This document shows positions 25,786-35,468 of a DNA stretch of 64,000 nucleotides, one piece after another. How positions within the stretch are numbered: position 1 is the first letter of the stretch; the number at the start of each line of letters is the position of its first letter. The stretch is taken from positions 310,001 to 374,000 of the forward strand of contig JADJYM010000016.1 of the NCBI GenBank assembly GCA_016719755.1. Direction: 5' to 3'. A model generated the notes under the pieces. The model did no database searches, had not been told where the DNA came from, and was given only the letters and a program-made list of their open reading frames with translations. The DNA comes from Novosphingobium sp. (GTDB lineage Bacteria > Pseudomonadota > Alphaproteobacteria > Sphingomonadales > Sphingomonadaceae). The translations under genes and the position numbers were made by a program.

Positions 25786-26247
25786 TCAGGCTGCGTCGCG
25801 ATCAATGCCATTAGCCAGCAGCGCATAGAGCGCTTCCGCACCCGGGGCTTCGCCCAGCGCGGCGTGGAGGGCTTCGTCGCGCATCATCCGGCTGATCGCG
25901 GCAAGCGCGTGCAGATGGGCGGCGCCCGCCTGTTCCGGGGAGAGCAGGCCGAACACCATATCAACCGGCATGCCGTCCGCCGCGTCAAACGCAACGGGCG
26001 AGGTCAGGCGGAAGAAGGCGGCAACCGGCCGGCTAAGCTCCGGAATTCGCGCATGGGGAATTGCGACCCCGCGACCGAAACCAGTGCTGCCGAGCTTTTC
26101 GCGCTCTTCGATACGTTCCAGCACGAGTACGGGATTTAGTCCGTAAACCGCCGCGAATCGCTGGGCCAGCTGTTCCAGGATCGCCTGCTTGCTGTCAGCA
26201 TCGATCGTGCCGACAGCCTCGGGCTGGAGAGTGAAAAGTGCGGTCAT
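25786..26247 (-). CDS. ptsN: nitrogen PTS phosphoacceptor EIIA-Ntr
   Basis: 153 residues of PTS EIIA-2 fold with the phosphorylated His at H65 in GVAIPHARIPEL. Part of the regulatory PTS-Ntr phosphorelay that links nitrogen, potassium and envelope state; no sugar permease is present. ATG 26247 chosen: the core begins a few residues later. It follows hpf, the usual proteobacterial neighbour. Confidence 0.93.
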   Translation of the reverse strand: MTALFTLQPEAVGTIDADSKQAILEQLAQRFAAVYGLNPVLVLERIEEREKLGSTGFGRGVAIPHARIPELSRPVAAFFRLTSPVAFDAADGMPVDMVFGLLSPEQAGAAHLHALAAISRMMRDEALHAALGEAPGAEALYALLANGIDRDAA

Positions 26248-26370
26248 GGGCAAGCGCTGTGTCCAATAATTGCGCCAGGCACGAGCGCAGGGGGATTTGG
26301 AGCGGCCAATCACCGCGTCCAAAACCCCCTGCCCCTTACCTGGAAATTGCGCGCGCCTTTACAGCGGCTG

Positions 26371-26937
26371 TCAGGAAGGTTCAACCCAGCCAATCGAACC
26401 GTCGCCGCGACGGTAGACCATATTGTGCTTGCCGGTGCCAGCATTTTTGAAAAGCAGCGCGTTGGTGTTGCGCAGATCGAGCATCATCACCGCATCGGAT
26501 ACGGTTGCCTCGGGCACGTCGACCCGGGTTTCGGCAATTACCACCGGAGCATCGACGGTCACCTCCTCTTCCGCCTCGTCGGGTTCGACGAACACGGTGT
26601 AGGAGGCTTCCTCGGCGCGCAGGGCGTGGCTGGTCTGGGCGTGGCGATCCTTGATCCGGCGCTTGTAGCGGCGCAGCTGCTTGTCGATCTTTTCCGCCGC
26701 CTGATCGAGCGCGACATGGGCATCATGCGCGATGCCGGCCCCCTTCAGCACCAGCCCCTGCATCGGATGGGTTACGATGTCGCAGCGAAAGGCGCCTGCG
26801 GGCGCGCGGTTGAAAGTCACACTCGACGACAGCGCCTGGCCGAAATACTTCTCGACGATCGCAGTAATCCGCTCCTGCGCATGGGTCTGCAGGGCTCCGC
26901 CGGTCTCGACCTGGTGGCCTGAAACGCGAATCTCCAT
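26371..26937 (-). CDS. hpf: ribosome hibernation promoting factor, long form
   Basis: 188 residues. N-terminal S30AE/YfiA domain (residues 1-100: MEIRVSGHQVETGGALQTHA, AHDAHVALDQAAEKIDKQLRR) and a C-terminal dimerisation domain (about 125-185: DAVMMLDLRNTNALLFKNAG, MVYRRGDGSIGWVEP) joined by an acidic linker. Long HPF dimerises 70S ribosomes into 100S particles in stationary phase. First gene of an hpf-ptsN unit. Confidence 0.95.
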   Translation of the reverse strand: MEIRVSGHQVETGGALQTHAQERITAIVEKYFGQALSSSVTFNRAPAGAFRCDIVTHPMQGLVLKGAGIAHDAHVALDQAAEKIDKQLRRYKRRIKDRHAQTSHALRAEEASYTVFVEPDEAEEEVTVDAPVVIAETRVDVPEATVSDAVMMLDLRNTNALLFKNAGTGKHNMVYRRGDGSIGWVEPS

Positions 26938-26973
26938 CTTTAGCCTTCTCCTGTCGCAATCGAGTGAAACGGT

Positions 26974-27657
26974 TCAGTCGCTCCAGAGTGGAGCCTTCAC
27001 CGTTTCGAGAAAGGCGGCATGTGCCGCCAGTTCCGCCTCGCTCGCCTGATGAGGGCGGGCGGGGCGAAAGGTTCGCTCGCGCACCGGTGCGGCTACCGGC
27101 TGCACGAGAATCTCGGTGTTGTCGGCCACCAGCGAGAGGCCAATCTGGCGTCCCCCGGTCAGCTCGACATAGACCTGGGCCAGCAGCTCCGCGTCGAGCA
27201 GTGCGCCATGGAGCGTACGGTGGCTGCGATCGATCCCGTAACGGGTACACAGCGCATCAAGGCTGAGCTTGGCCCCGGGATGGCGGACCCTGGCGAGGGC
27301 CACCGTATCGATCATCCGGCTGCGATCGACCGGATCGAGCCCACAGGCTTCCAGTTCCATGTTGATGAAGCCGAAATCAAACCCCGCATTGTGCGCGACC
27401 AGCATCGAATCGCCGATGAAATCGAGGAAATCTGCGGCTTTTTCGTGAAAGCGCGGCTTGTCGGCAAGGAACGCGGCGGACAGGCCGTGCACCGCCTCTG
27501 CGGCGGCCGGCATGTCGCGATCAGGATTGAAGTAGCAGTGGAAAGTCTGACCGGTCGTCACCCGGTTGACCATTTCGATACAACCGATTTCCACCAGACG
27601 ATCGCCAGTGCGAGGATCGAGGCCGGTGGTTTCCGTATCGAAGATGATCTCACGCAT
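26974..27657 (-). CDS. dnaQ: DNA polymerase III epsilon subunit, 3'-5' proofreading exonuclease
   Basis: 227 residues. DEDDh exonuclease motifs: Exo I FDTETTGLD (D7, E9), Exo II VAHNAGFDFGFIN, Exo III RTLHGALLDAELLAQVY. A short C-terminal tail would contact the alpha subunit. Belongs to the leftward origin-proximal gene group PPSR-maf-aroE-coaE-dnaQ. Confidence 0.95.
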   Translation of the reverse strand: MREIIFDTETTGLDPRTGDRLVEIGCIEMVNRVTTGQTFHCYFNPDRDMPAAAEAVHGLSAAFLADKPRFHEKAADFLDFIGDSMLVAHNAGFDFGFINMELEACGLDPVDRSRMIDTVALARVRHPGAKLSLDALCTRYGIDRSHRTLHGALLDAELLAQVYVELTGGRQIGLSLVADNTEILVQPVAAPVRERTFRPARPHQASEAELAAHAAFLETVKAPLWSD

Positions 27658-27708
27658 TACACGTCAGACATGGGCCTCTTGCCCCCGGCTGACAAGAGGG
27701 CGAATCCG

Positions 27709-28314
27709 CTATCCAGGCAGCTTTTCAGCGAGGATCGCATGAACCAGCCGCTGAACGGCGTGGCGCGTTTCGGCGAGCGAGGTGCCGGTGTCGATGACGT
27801 GATCGGCAAGGCGGCGCTTTTCCGCATCGGGCACTTGCAGGGCAAGGATCCGCTCGAACTTCTCTTCGGTCATGCCGGGCCGGGCGAGCACCCGCTCACG
27901 CTGCATTTCCGGCGGTGCCGAAACCACCACCACGGCATCAAGCCCATGCTGACCGGTCTTTTCATAGAGCAGCGGGATGTCGAACACGATCAGCGCACGG
28001 TCGGCGTTGTCCGCCAGGAAAGCACGGCGCATTTCGGCGACTTCCGGGTGGACGATAGCCTCAAGCCGGGCGAGTGCCTCGGCATTGCCGAACACGGCGG
28101 CCCCAAGCTTTTGCCGGTCGACCCCTTGCGGGCCGGTGGTCCCGGGAAAGGCGCGTTCGATCGGTTCGATCAGCGCGCCGTCCGGGCCTTGCAATTCATG
28201 GACTGCCGCATCGGCATCGAATACCGGCACGCCAAGCCCCTGGAACATCGCCGCGACGGCGGACTTGCCCATGCCGATCGAACCGGTAAGGCCAAGGATA
28301 TAGGGACGGGTCAT
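27709..28314 (-). CDS. coaE: dephospho-CoA kinase
   Basis: 201 residues. Last step of coenzyme A synthesis. P-loop GLTGSIGMGKSAVAAMF at residue 7, substrate segments PVFDADAAVHELQGPDG and IVHPEVAEMR, and the lid IVFDIPLLYEKTG. Start ATG overlaps the aroE stop by 4 bp (TCATG on the plus strand). Confidence 0.95.
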   Translation of the reverse strand: MTRPYILGLTGSIGMGKSAVAAMFQGLGVPVFDADAAVHELQGPDGALIEPIERAFPGTTGPQGVDRQKLGAAVFGNAEALARLEAIVHPEVAEMRRAFLADNADRALIVFDIPLLYEKTGQHGLDAVVVVSAPPEMQRERVLARPGMTEEKFERILALQVPDAEKRRLADHVIDTGTSLAETRHAVQRLVHAILAEKLPG

Positions 28315-29162
28315 GCCAGCAACAGGCTCCTCAGGTCAGCGTCGGCATCTTTCGGAGCCTCCGCTCCGTAGAACCGGCGAAACGCCTCGCGCGCCTGCCC
28401 GACGAGCATTTCCAGCCCGTCATGCGTGCGCAGGCCGCGCGCGGCGGCGGCGCGCAGCAGCGGCGTATCGTGGGGATGGGTGACGATGTCGTAGACGATG
28501 GCGTCTTCGCGCAGCGAATCCACGGCCAGCGGCAGCGGCGGCATCCCCGCCATGCCCAGCGAGGTGGCATTGGCGATCAGCCGGCTTTCGTTCGCCAGCT
28601 TCTGCGCATCGCCCCAGTCGGCCGCGATGACCTCGCACCCGGCGACCGTGTCGGCTAGGTCGTCCAGTAGGCGGGCGGTGCCTTCGGCGGTGCGGTTGAC
28701 GACGGCGAGCCGCCGCGCGCCAAGCGAGACAAGTCCGGCAATCACCGCTGCCGCCGCCCCGCCCGCGCCGAGCACGGTCACTTGTTCACCCGTCAGGTCG
28801 AGCCCGGCGAGCGGTTCGATGAAACCGGGCAGGTCGGTGTTCTCGCCGGTCAGCGAGCCGTCGTCCTCGACGATCACGGTGTTGACCGCGCCAAGCGCCC
28901 TGGCCGCCGGCGTGTGATGATCGACGAGATCATAGCAGGCGCGCTTGTGCGGCATGGTCGCCTGCACCCCGGCAAAGCCGAGCGCGACCATCCCGCGAAA
29001 GGCCCGTGCCACTTCGCCCGGACGGACAGGGAGCCGGATGTAATGACCATCAATCCCCAGGCGCCTGAGCCAGAATTCGTGGATCAACTGCGATTTGGAC
29101 TGCGCCACCGGCCAGCCGATCAGGCCGGCCAGCAAGGGCAGGGGGCGTTCCTCACGGCTCAT
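28311..29162 (-). CDS. aroE: shikimate 5-dehydrogenase
   Basis: 283 residues, NADPH-dependent reduction of 3-dehydroshikimate in aromatic amino-acid synthesis. Substrate motif [12 protein letters not shown], catalytic lysine in [20 protein letters not shown], the nucleotide loop [20 protein letters not shown] and [14 protein letters not shown] 29162 overlaps the maf stop by 4 bp; the longer upstream frame lies inside maf. Confidence 0.95.
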   Translation of the reverse strand: MSREERPLPLLAGLIGWPVAQSKSQLIHEFWLRRLGIDGHYIRLPVRPGEVARAFRGMVALGFAGVQATMPHKRACYDLVDHHTPAARALGAVNTVIVEDDGSLTGENTDLPGFIEPLAGLDLTGEQVTVLGAGGAAAAVIAGLVSLGARRLAVVNRTAEGTARLLDDLADTVAGCEVIAADWGDAQKLANESRLIANATSLGMAGMPPLPLAVDSLREDAIVYDIVTHPHDTPLLRAAAARGLRTHDGLEMLVGQAREAFRRFYGAEAPKDADADLRSLLLA

Positions 29163-29743
29163 GCGGCAAGTTCTCTCTGCTCGCGCAGCGCGCCCAGCAC
29201 TGCCAGCAGCGGCATGCCCAGCACGGTGAAATGATCGCCCGCGATTGCATCGAACAGTTGCACGCCCAGCCCCTCGATCCGGAAAACCCCGACACAGCCC
29301 GCAACCGCAGGCCATTCGGCGGCGAGATAGCTGGCGATGAACGCTTCGGATAGGGGGCGCACCGCAAGCTGAGCCACGGCGTGGTGACGCCAGACCACCA
29401 CGCCATCGCGGGCCAGGGCCGCTGCCGAGTGGAGCCGCATCGTCCGGCCGGAAAAGAAGCGCAAATGATCGGCCGCGTTCTCCTTGCTGGCAGGCTTGTC
29501 GAACCGCTGCCCTTCAACTTCGACGAGGGAATCGCTGCCCAGCACCAGTCGTCCGGGCTGTTCGCGACTGACCGCCATGGCTTTTGCTTCGGCGAGGGCG
29601 AGCGCCACCGTATCCGGCGAGACGTTCCCCAGACCAGCTTCGAGCGCACGCTCATCCACATGGGCGGGGCAGGGCTCGAAAGCCACGCCGGCAGCTTCGA
29701 GCATTGCCTTGCGCGAGGCACTTTGCGAGGCGAGCACCAGCAT
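29159..29743 (-). CDS. maf: Maf family nucleoside-triphosphate pyrophosphatase
   Basis: 194 residues. [16 protein letters not shown] (Maf N-terminal signature), [27 protein letters not shown] (catalytic Asp) and [13 protein letters not shown]. Hydrolyses non-canonical or modified NTPs. Overlaps aroE by 4 bp and shares one base with the upstream gene, in the origin-left operon. Confidence 0.94.
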   Translation of the reverse strand: MLVLASQSASRKAMLEAAGVAFEPCPAHVDERALEAGLGNVSPDTVALALAEAKAMAVSREQPGRLVLGSDSLVEVEGQRFDKPASKENAADHLRFFSGRTMRLHSAAALARDGVVVWRHHAVAQLAVRPLSEAFIASYLAAEWPAVAGCVGVFRIEGLGVQLFDAIAGDHFTVLGMPLLAVLGALREQRELAA

Positions 29744-30573
29744 CAGGTCGGCCCTCCTTCCTTGGGCGCGCGGTGTTCATTGTAGAGGTTGATGATCGCG
29801 GCGGCGGCTTCCTCGATCGAGCGACGGGTCACATCGATCACCGGCCAGCCATTGTCGGCGAACATTCGCCGCGCGAACTGCAGTTCGGCATTGACCCGGT
29901 CCTGATCGACATAGGCGGTCTCGGGCGCCTGGCCAAGCGTAAGCAGCCGGTTGCGGCGCACCTGCACCAGCCGTTCGGGCGCGGTCGTGAGCCCGACGAC
30001 CAGCGGATGCTTGAGGCCATAGAGCGCCGGAGGCGGGGGGCTTTCGACCACGATCGGGATATTGGCCACCTTGTAGCCGCGCTGGGCGAGATAGATCGAG
30101 GTTGGCGTCTTGGAGCTGCGCGACACTCCGGCCAGCACGATGTCCGCCTCTTCCCAGTCCTCCCAGCCAACGCCGTCGTCATGCGCGATGGTATAGTGGA
30201 CCGCATCAACCCGCGCGAAATAGGCATCGTCCATCGCGTGCTGACGGCCGGGCCGGGCGCGCGGAATCTGGCCAAGCGCCGCTTCCAGCGCATGGACCGC
30301 GGCATCGAGCACCGGCACCACCGGCAAGCCAAGCGTGCGGCAGTGTTCTTCCAGCCGGGCCCGGGTATCGGAGTTGACCAGCGTGTAGAACACCAGTCCC
30401 GGATTGGCGGCAATTTCGCGCATGATCCGGTCAAGGTGCTGCTGCGAGCGGACCATCGGCCAGAAATGACGGATCACCTCGGCCCCCTCGAACTGGGCGA
30501 GCGCGGCCTTGGCGAGCATCTCGAGTGTCTCGCCGGTTGAATCCGACAGCAAGTGGAGGTGAAGACGGGGCAT
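29743..30573 (-). CDS. pyruvate, water dikinase regulatory protein (DUF299, kinase/pyrophosphorylase)
   Basis: 276 residues. Bifunctional serine/threonine kinase and phosphorylase family (PPSR/PDRP): [17 protein letters not shown] at the N-terminus and the P-loop-like [20 protein letters not shown] near residue 150. Would switch phosphoenolpyruvate synthase or PPDK by phosphorylating a threonine next to the catalytic His. In Caulobacter and Rickettsia the homologue (RP001-like gene) flanks the replication origin opposite hemE, as here. Confidence 0.93.
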   Translation of the reverse strand: MPRLHLHLLSDSTGETLEMLAKAALAQFEGAEVIRHFWPMVRSQQHLDRIMREIAANPGLVFYTLVNSDTRARLEEHCRTLGLPVVPVLDAAVHALEAALGQIPRARPGRQHAMDDAYFARVDAVHYTIAHDDGVGWEDWEEADIVLAGVSRSSKTPTSIYLAQRGYKVANIPIVVESPPPPALYGLKHPLVVGLTTAPERLVQVRRNRLLTLGQAPETAYVDQDRVNAELQFARRMFADNGWPVIDVTRRSIEEAAAAIINLYNEHRAPKEGGPT

Positions 30574-30891
30574 ATCAGGTGTTCAGGAGCGCCCTGTGGA
30601 TGATTTGCGGCATAAACCACGGGACAGGCACGGGCACAAGTTCGGCGCGGGATTCACTCCCCGCTCGCAGGAGTCCCCGAGGCGACTTGTGGACATGTCC
30701 AAAACGTTTCCCACAGGCTGGGGATAGGGCGGATAAGCCGTGCTTGACGCGTGGCCGTGCAGAGTCGGTTGCCGCTTCCCCCTGTTCAGCACGGGACAAT
30801 TCGGGCAAGGCGCGGCTGTTCCCGCTATCCACAGCCCAACTACTATCAACATCCTATAGAATCTAATTTGTATTTGATTGGAATCCGCACG
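30574..30891. other. oriC: candidate chromosomal replication origin (oriC)
   Basis: A 318-bp non-coding region between the divergent PPSR and hemE genes, the position of the Caulobacter origin. It contains two nine-mers one base from the DnaA box TTATCCACA (TGTGGATGA at 30595-30603, read on the minus strand; CTATCCACA at 30825-30833), several weaker ones (30688-30696, 30707-30715, 30720-30728), five GANTC sites, and a 45-bp stretch at 30838-30882 with only 12 G/C that could unwind. TATCAACATCCTA at 30844 is one base from an IHF site. No TTAA-based CtrA site is present. Origin function is inferred from synteny and motifs. The hemE promoter must also lie here. Confidence 0.72.
30838..30882. other. 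AT-rich stretch, candidate DNA unwinding element
   Basis: 12 of 45 bases are G or C in an otherwise very G+C-rich sequence. It lies at the hemE side of the putative origin, 4 bp after the DnaA-box-like CTATCCACA. It could equally be the hemE promoter region. Confidence 0.45.
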
Positions 30892-31917
30892 ATGCCCGGT
30901 TTGCTCCTTCGTACCTTGCGTGGTGAAAATGGCGATCGTCGGCCGATCTGGCTGATGCGTCAGGCCGGCCGTTATCTGCCGGAATACCGGGCGCTGAGGG
31001 CCCAGAAAGGCGGCTTCCTGCCGCTGGTCTACGATGCCGAAGCCGCTGCCGAGATAACGCTTCAGCCGATCCGGCGCTATGGGCTGGACGGGGCGATCCT
31101 GTTTTCCGACATCCTGATCGTGCCCTATGCGATGGGGCAGGATCTGGAGTTCCTCGCCGGGGAAGGTCCGCACCTCTCGCCGCGGCTTGCCGATGCGGCG
31201 CTGTCCAGCCTTCATGCGGTGCCGCAGCGGCTTTCGCCGATCTACGACACGGTCAAGCTGGTGCGCGCACAGCTGCCCGCCGACAAGACGATGCTGGGCT
31301 TTGCCGGATCGCCCTGGACCGTGGCGACCTACATGGTGAACGGCGAGGGCAGCCGCGACCAGCATGAAACACGGGCCATGGCTTACCGCGACCGCGCAGC
31401 CTTCCAGGCGATCATCGATGCCATCGTGAGCGTGACGGTGGACTATCTCGCGGGTCAGGTGCTGGCCGGGGCCGAGGCGGTGCAGCTGTTCGATTCCTGG
31501 GCCGGAAGCCTGGCCCCCAGCGAGTTCGAACGCTGGGTGATTGCGCCCAATGCCGCGATCGTATCCGCCCTGAAGAAGCGATTCCCCGAACTTCCGGTGA
31601 TCGGCTTCCCCAAGGGTGCGGGCGAGAAACTGCCAGCCTATGCCCGCGAAACGGGTGTTCACGCCGTCGGTATCGACGAGACGATCGATCCGGTCTGGGC
31701 CGCGCGGGAACTGCCTGCCGGCCTGCCGGTGCAGGGCAATCTCGATCCGCTGCTGCTGCTGTCGGGAGGTGACGAGATGGAGCGCGAGACTCTGCGTATC
31801 CTCGATGCCTTCGCTGATCGGCCCCACGTATTCAACCTTGGCCACGGGATCGGGCAGACGACTCCGGTCGAACATGTCGCCCAGTTGCTTGGGGTAGTGC
31901 GCGGGTGGAGCCGATAG
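30892..31917 (+). CDS. hemE: uroporphyrinogen decarboxylase
   Basis: 341 residues. Converts uroporphyrinogen III to coproporphyrinogen III. Signatures: RRPIWLMRQAGRYLPEYR, AILFSDILIVPYAMGQ (active-site Asp), GFAGSPWTVATYM, and GVHAVGIDETIDP followed by NLGHGIGQTTPVEHV. ATG 30892 fits the family N-terminus. First gene of the rightward group at the origin, followed by hemJ, so both are heme-biosynthetic. Confidence 0.96.
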   Translation: MPGLLLRTLRGENGDRRPIWLMRQAGRYLPEYRALRAQKGGFLPLVYDAEAAAEITLQPIRRYGLDGAILFSDILIVPYAMGQDLEFLAGEGPHLSPRLADAALSSLHAVPQRLSPIYDTVKLVRAQLPADKTMLGFAGSPWTVATYMVNGEGSRDQHETRAMAYRDRAAFQAIIDAIVSVTVDYLAGQVLAGAEAVQLFDSWAGSLAPSEFERWVIAPNAAIVSALKKRFPELPVIGFPKGAGEKLPAYARETGVHAVGIDETIDPVWAARELPAGLPVQGNLDPLLLLSGGDEMERETLRILDAFADRPHVFNLGHGIGQTTPVEHVAQLLGVVRGWSR

Positions 31918-31931
31918 GCTATATGCCTGGC

Positions 31932-32378
31932 ATGGAATGGGTGCTTGCAATGACCTACCTGTGGCTGAAGGCCGGCCATCTGATCTTCGTGATCTTCTGG
32001 ATGTCGGGGCTGTTCATGCTTCCGCGCTTCTTCGTCTACCACCAGGAAGCCGCGCCGGATTCGCCCGAGAACGCGATCTGGACCGACCGTGAGCGCAAGC
32101 TGCTGCGGATCATCATGTGGCCTTCGCTGGTGGTGCTGTGGGCGCTGGGCCTGGCAATGGCCTGGTCGATGGATTTCTTCCCCGACAGCTTCTGGTTCCA
32201 CGTGAAACTTGCTCTGGTGCTGGTGCTGACGGCCTATCACGTCTGGCTGGCAGGTTATCACCAAGCGCTGGCGCGCGGTGAGCGGCGGCTTTCCGGCAAG
32301 GCGCTGCGGATGATCAACGAGATTCCGGGCGTGACTGCGGCGCTGATCGTGGTGCTGGTGATCGTCAAGCCGTTCTGA
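31932..32378 (+). CDS. hemJ: protoporphyrinogen oxidase HemJ
   Basis: 148 residues, four or five transmembrane helices, oxidises protoporphyrinogen IX. The conserved heme-ligand His sits in YLWLKAGHLIFVIFWMSGLF and the conserved Lys in FWFHVKLALVLVL; GYHQALARGERRLSGKALR and NEIPGVTAALIVVLV follow the family end. Start uncertain: ATG 31923, 31932 and 31950 all precede the first helix. The HVK codons contain a parS-like sequence (32195-32208). Confidence 0.9.
   Translation: MEWVLAMTYLWLKAGHLIFVIFWMSGLFMLPRFFVYHQEAAPDSPENAIWTDRERKLLRIIMWPSLVVLWALGLAMAWSMDFFPDSFWFHVKLALVLVLTAYHVWLAGYHQALARGERRLSGKALRMINEIPGVTAALIVVLVIVKPF
32195..32208. other. parS: parS-like site within hemJ
   Basis: GTTCCACGTGAAAC, one base from the perfect 14-bp parS palindrome GTTTCACGTGAAAC. 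It is about 1.3 kb right of the putative oriC and inside codons for F-H-V-K, which constrains it for another reason, so chance is possible. Confidence 0.5.
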
Positions 32379-32535
32379 GCGCAGCGACGCTTATCGTTGA
32401 CCTGACAGCGAGCTGGGCCTAGACGCGGGCCTGACCGGCACCTGGCCGCGCCTCTGCGCGGCGATCCGCTTTCCCCAAGCCCTTCGATCGGCCGGCCATT
32501 TCCAGACTGACTCATCCCATGGATGGACGATTGCA

Positions 32536-33792
<1,257 letters not shown>

Positions 33793-33804
33793 TCAGCTAC
33801 CGCG

Positions 33805-33839
33805 CGTCCTGCACCCCGCCTTGTCGCGGATGCAGGACG
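33805..33839 (+). terminator. hairpin downstream of rho
   Basis: CGTCCTGCA (33805-33813) pairs with TGCAGGACG (33831-33839), a 9-bp stem with a 17-base loop, 12 bp after the rho stop and before the convergent NTF2-like gene. No T run, so it may be a transcript-end stabiliser rather than an intrinsic terminator. Confidence 0.4.
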
Positions 33840-33870
33840 GGCGGGGCCGCTGCTTTGCCGCCGCCGCGTT

Positions 33871-34266
33871 CTAGGACGCCTGCTGAAGCTGCGCCGCCAT
33901 CATTTCCCATAGCTTGTTCATCGCCTTCATCGGGCGAACCATAACCTTGAAATCCTTTATTTTTCCGTCCGGTGCAAAGCGGATCAGATCGATTCCGTTG
34001 ATGTGGATCCCGTCGATCTCGGCGGTGAATTCAAGGCAGGCGTCGTCGCCATCGACCAGTTCGCGGACATAGCGGAAACTGTCGTTCCCCAGCACCACCG
34101 CCGCCGCGCCGAGGTAGGCCATGACCTTGGCCTTGCCCTCCTGCGGGGTGTGGACCACGGGGGAGTGGAACACCGCATCATCGGCCAGCATATCCGATAG
34201 CAGGGCCAGATCGCTGCCGCCCTGCATATAGGCGTGCCAGCGGGCCACGCGGGGATCGTTGCTCAT
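33871..34266 (-). CDS. NTF2-like/SnoaL-fold protein
   Basis: 131 residues of the NTF2-like superfamily (cone-shaped alpha+beta barrel): ARWHAYMQGGSDLALLSDML, AVFHSPVVHTPQEGKAKVMAYL, CLEFTAEIDGIHINGIDLIRF. These folds bind small hydrophobic ligands or act as isomerases; activity cannot be read from the sequence. ATG 34266 chosen because the ribosome-binding stretch AGGAGAGGA lies in front of it. Divergent from the hydroxylase gene. Confidence 0.8.
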   Translation of the reverse strand: MSNDPRVARWHAYMQGGSDLALLSDMLADDAVFHSPVVHTPQEGKAKVMAYLGAAAVVLGNDSFRYVRELVDGDDACLEFTAEIDGIHINGIDLIRFAPDGKIKDFKVMVRPMKAMNKLWEMMAAQLQQAS

Positions 34267-34324
34267 TGTGTCCTCTCCTGTTGTTCGGATCACCATGCCT
34301 TGGCTTGGGGCTGAATTCCAGCTT

Positions 34325-35464
34325 ATGAACCAGGCTATGAGCAGCGATCCATCCGCCAGCCTGTCCGCCGGTCTCCAGGCCCTGCAGCAGCGCGACCCGG
34401 CCCGGGCTGCGGGCCTGCTGCGCGAAGCGGCCACCGGGCTCCCGCGAGAAGCGATGAATTGGGTAGCCTTGTCGAATGCCGAGATGGCGCTGGGCAATCG
34501 CGATGCGGCCGAAGCTGCCCTTGAAGCCCAGCTGGAACTGGCCCCGCGCGATATCGGTGCCCTGCTGATGAAGGGCCTCCTGCGCGAGCAGGCGGGGGAC
34601 CCGCGTGCGGCGTCCAGTTTCTACCGCGCCGCCACCAACCAGGCAGCGGTGAGCGGAGACGTGCCCACGCCGCTGGCGGCGCTGCACAACCACGCCAGGA
34701 CCTTTCTGGCCAGCAGCAGTGCCGATTTCGAAGCCCACCTTCTCGAAAACCTGGGAAGCGATCTGTCACCGGCCATGATCGAGGCGGTCGAACTGCTGAC
34801 CGGCAAGCGTGAGCTTTATCTTCAGCAGCCGTCAGTGCTGTATTACCCCGGCTTGCCGCAGAAGCGGTTCTATGATCCGGCGGATTTCCCCTGGTTTGCC
34901 CCGATGTTGAAGCTTGTTCCGCAGATGCGGGCCGAACTTGCCACGGAACTGGAGCGCGGGGCGGCGGGCTTTTCGCCCTATGTTCACCGCAGGCGCCACC
35001 GCCCAGCGCCCAACAGCCCCTTGCTCGATAATCAGGCCTGGACCGCGTTCCATTTCTGGCGGGACGGCGAATTGCAGGAAGTGAATGCCGCGCGCTGCCC
35101 GGCAACGATGGAGGCCCTGGGCCACGCGCCGCTGGTGCGAATCCCGGGGCGCAGTCCCAACGCCCATTGGTCGCGGCTGCTGCCGGGCGCCCATATTGCG
35201 CCGCATGTCGGCATGCTCAACACCCGGCTGATCTGCCATATTCCGATCCTCACCGCGCCCCGTTGCTGGTTCCGGGTGGGTAGCGAACGGCGCGAGTGGA
35301 TCGACGGCGTACCGCTGGTATTCGACGATTCGATCGATCACGAGGCAAAGAACGATGGCCCGCAGGAGCGGGTCATCCTGTTGTTCGAAATCTGGCGACC
35401 CGAGATCGATGCGGCCGACCGCGAGGCGATCGGCCGCATTTTCCAGATCGTCGGCGAAGTCTGA
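34325..35464 (+). CDS. TPR protein with aspartyl/arginyl (asparaginyl) beta-hydroxylase domain
   Basis: 379 residues from ATG 34325 (ATG 34337 also possible). An N-terminal helical part (residues 10-120) with TPR-like spacing (GLLREAATGLPREAMNWVAL, GNRDAAEAALEAQLELAPRD) precedes an Asp_Arg_Hydrox domain: PGAHIAPHVGMLNTRLICHI supplies the first iron-binding His plus 2-oxoglutarate-contacting residues and DDSIDHEAKND the second His. Fe(II)/2-oxoglutarate oxygenase, target protein or metabolite unknown. Confidence 0.87.
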   Translation: MNQAMSSDPSASLSAGLQALQQRDPARAAGLLREAATGLPREAMNWVALSNAEMALGNRDAAEAALEAQLELAPRDIGALLMKGLLREQAGDPRAASSFYRAATNQAAVSGDVPTPLAALHNHARTFLASSSADFEAHLLENLGSDLSPAMIEAVELLTGKRELYLQQPSVLYYPGLPQKRFYDPADFPWFAPMLKLVPQMRAELATELERGAAGFSPYVHRRRHRPAPNSPLLDNQAWTAFHFWRDGELQEVNAARCPATMEALGHAPLVRIPGRSPNAHWSRLLPGAHIAPHVGMLNTRLICHIPILTAPRCWFRVGSERREWIDGVPLVFDDSIDHEAKNDGPQERVILLFEIWRPEIDAADREAIGRIFQIVGEV

Positions 35465-35468
35465 TCCC

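Noticed and set aside
32445-32462. GCCGCG/CGCGGC hairpin between hemJ and rho as an intrinsic terminator
   Set aside because: Only 6 bp with no following T run; may be a leader fold, not supported as a terminator.
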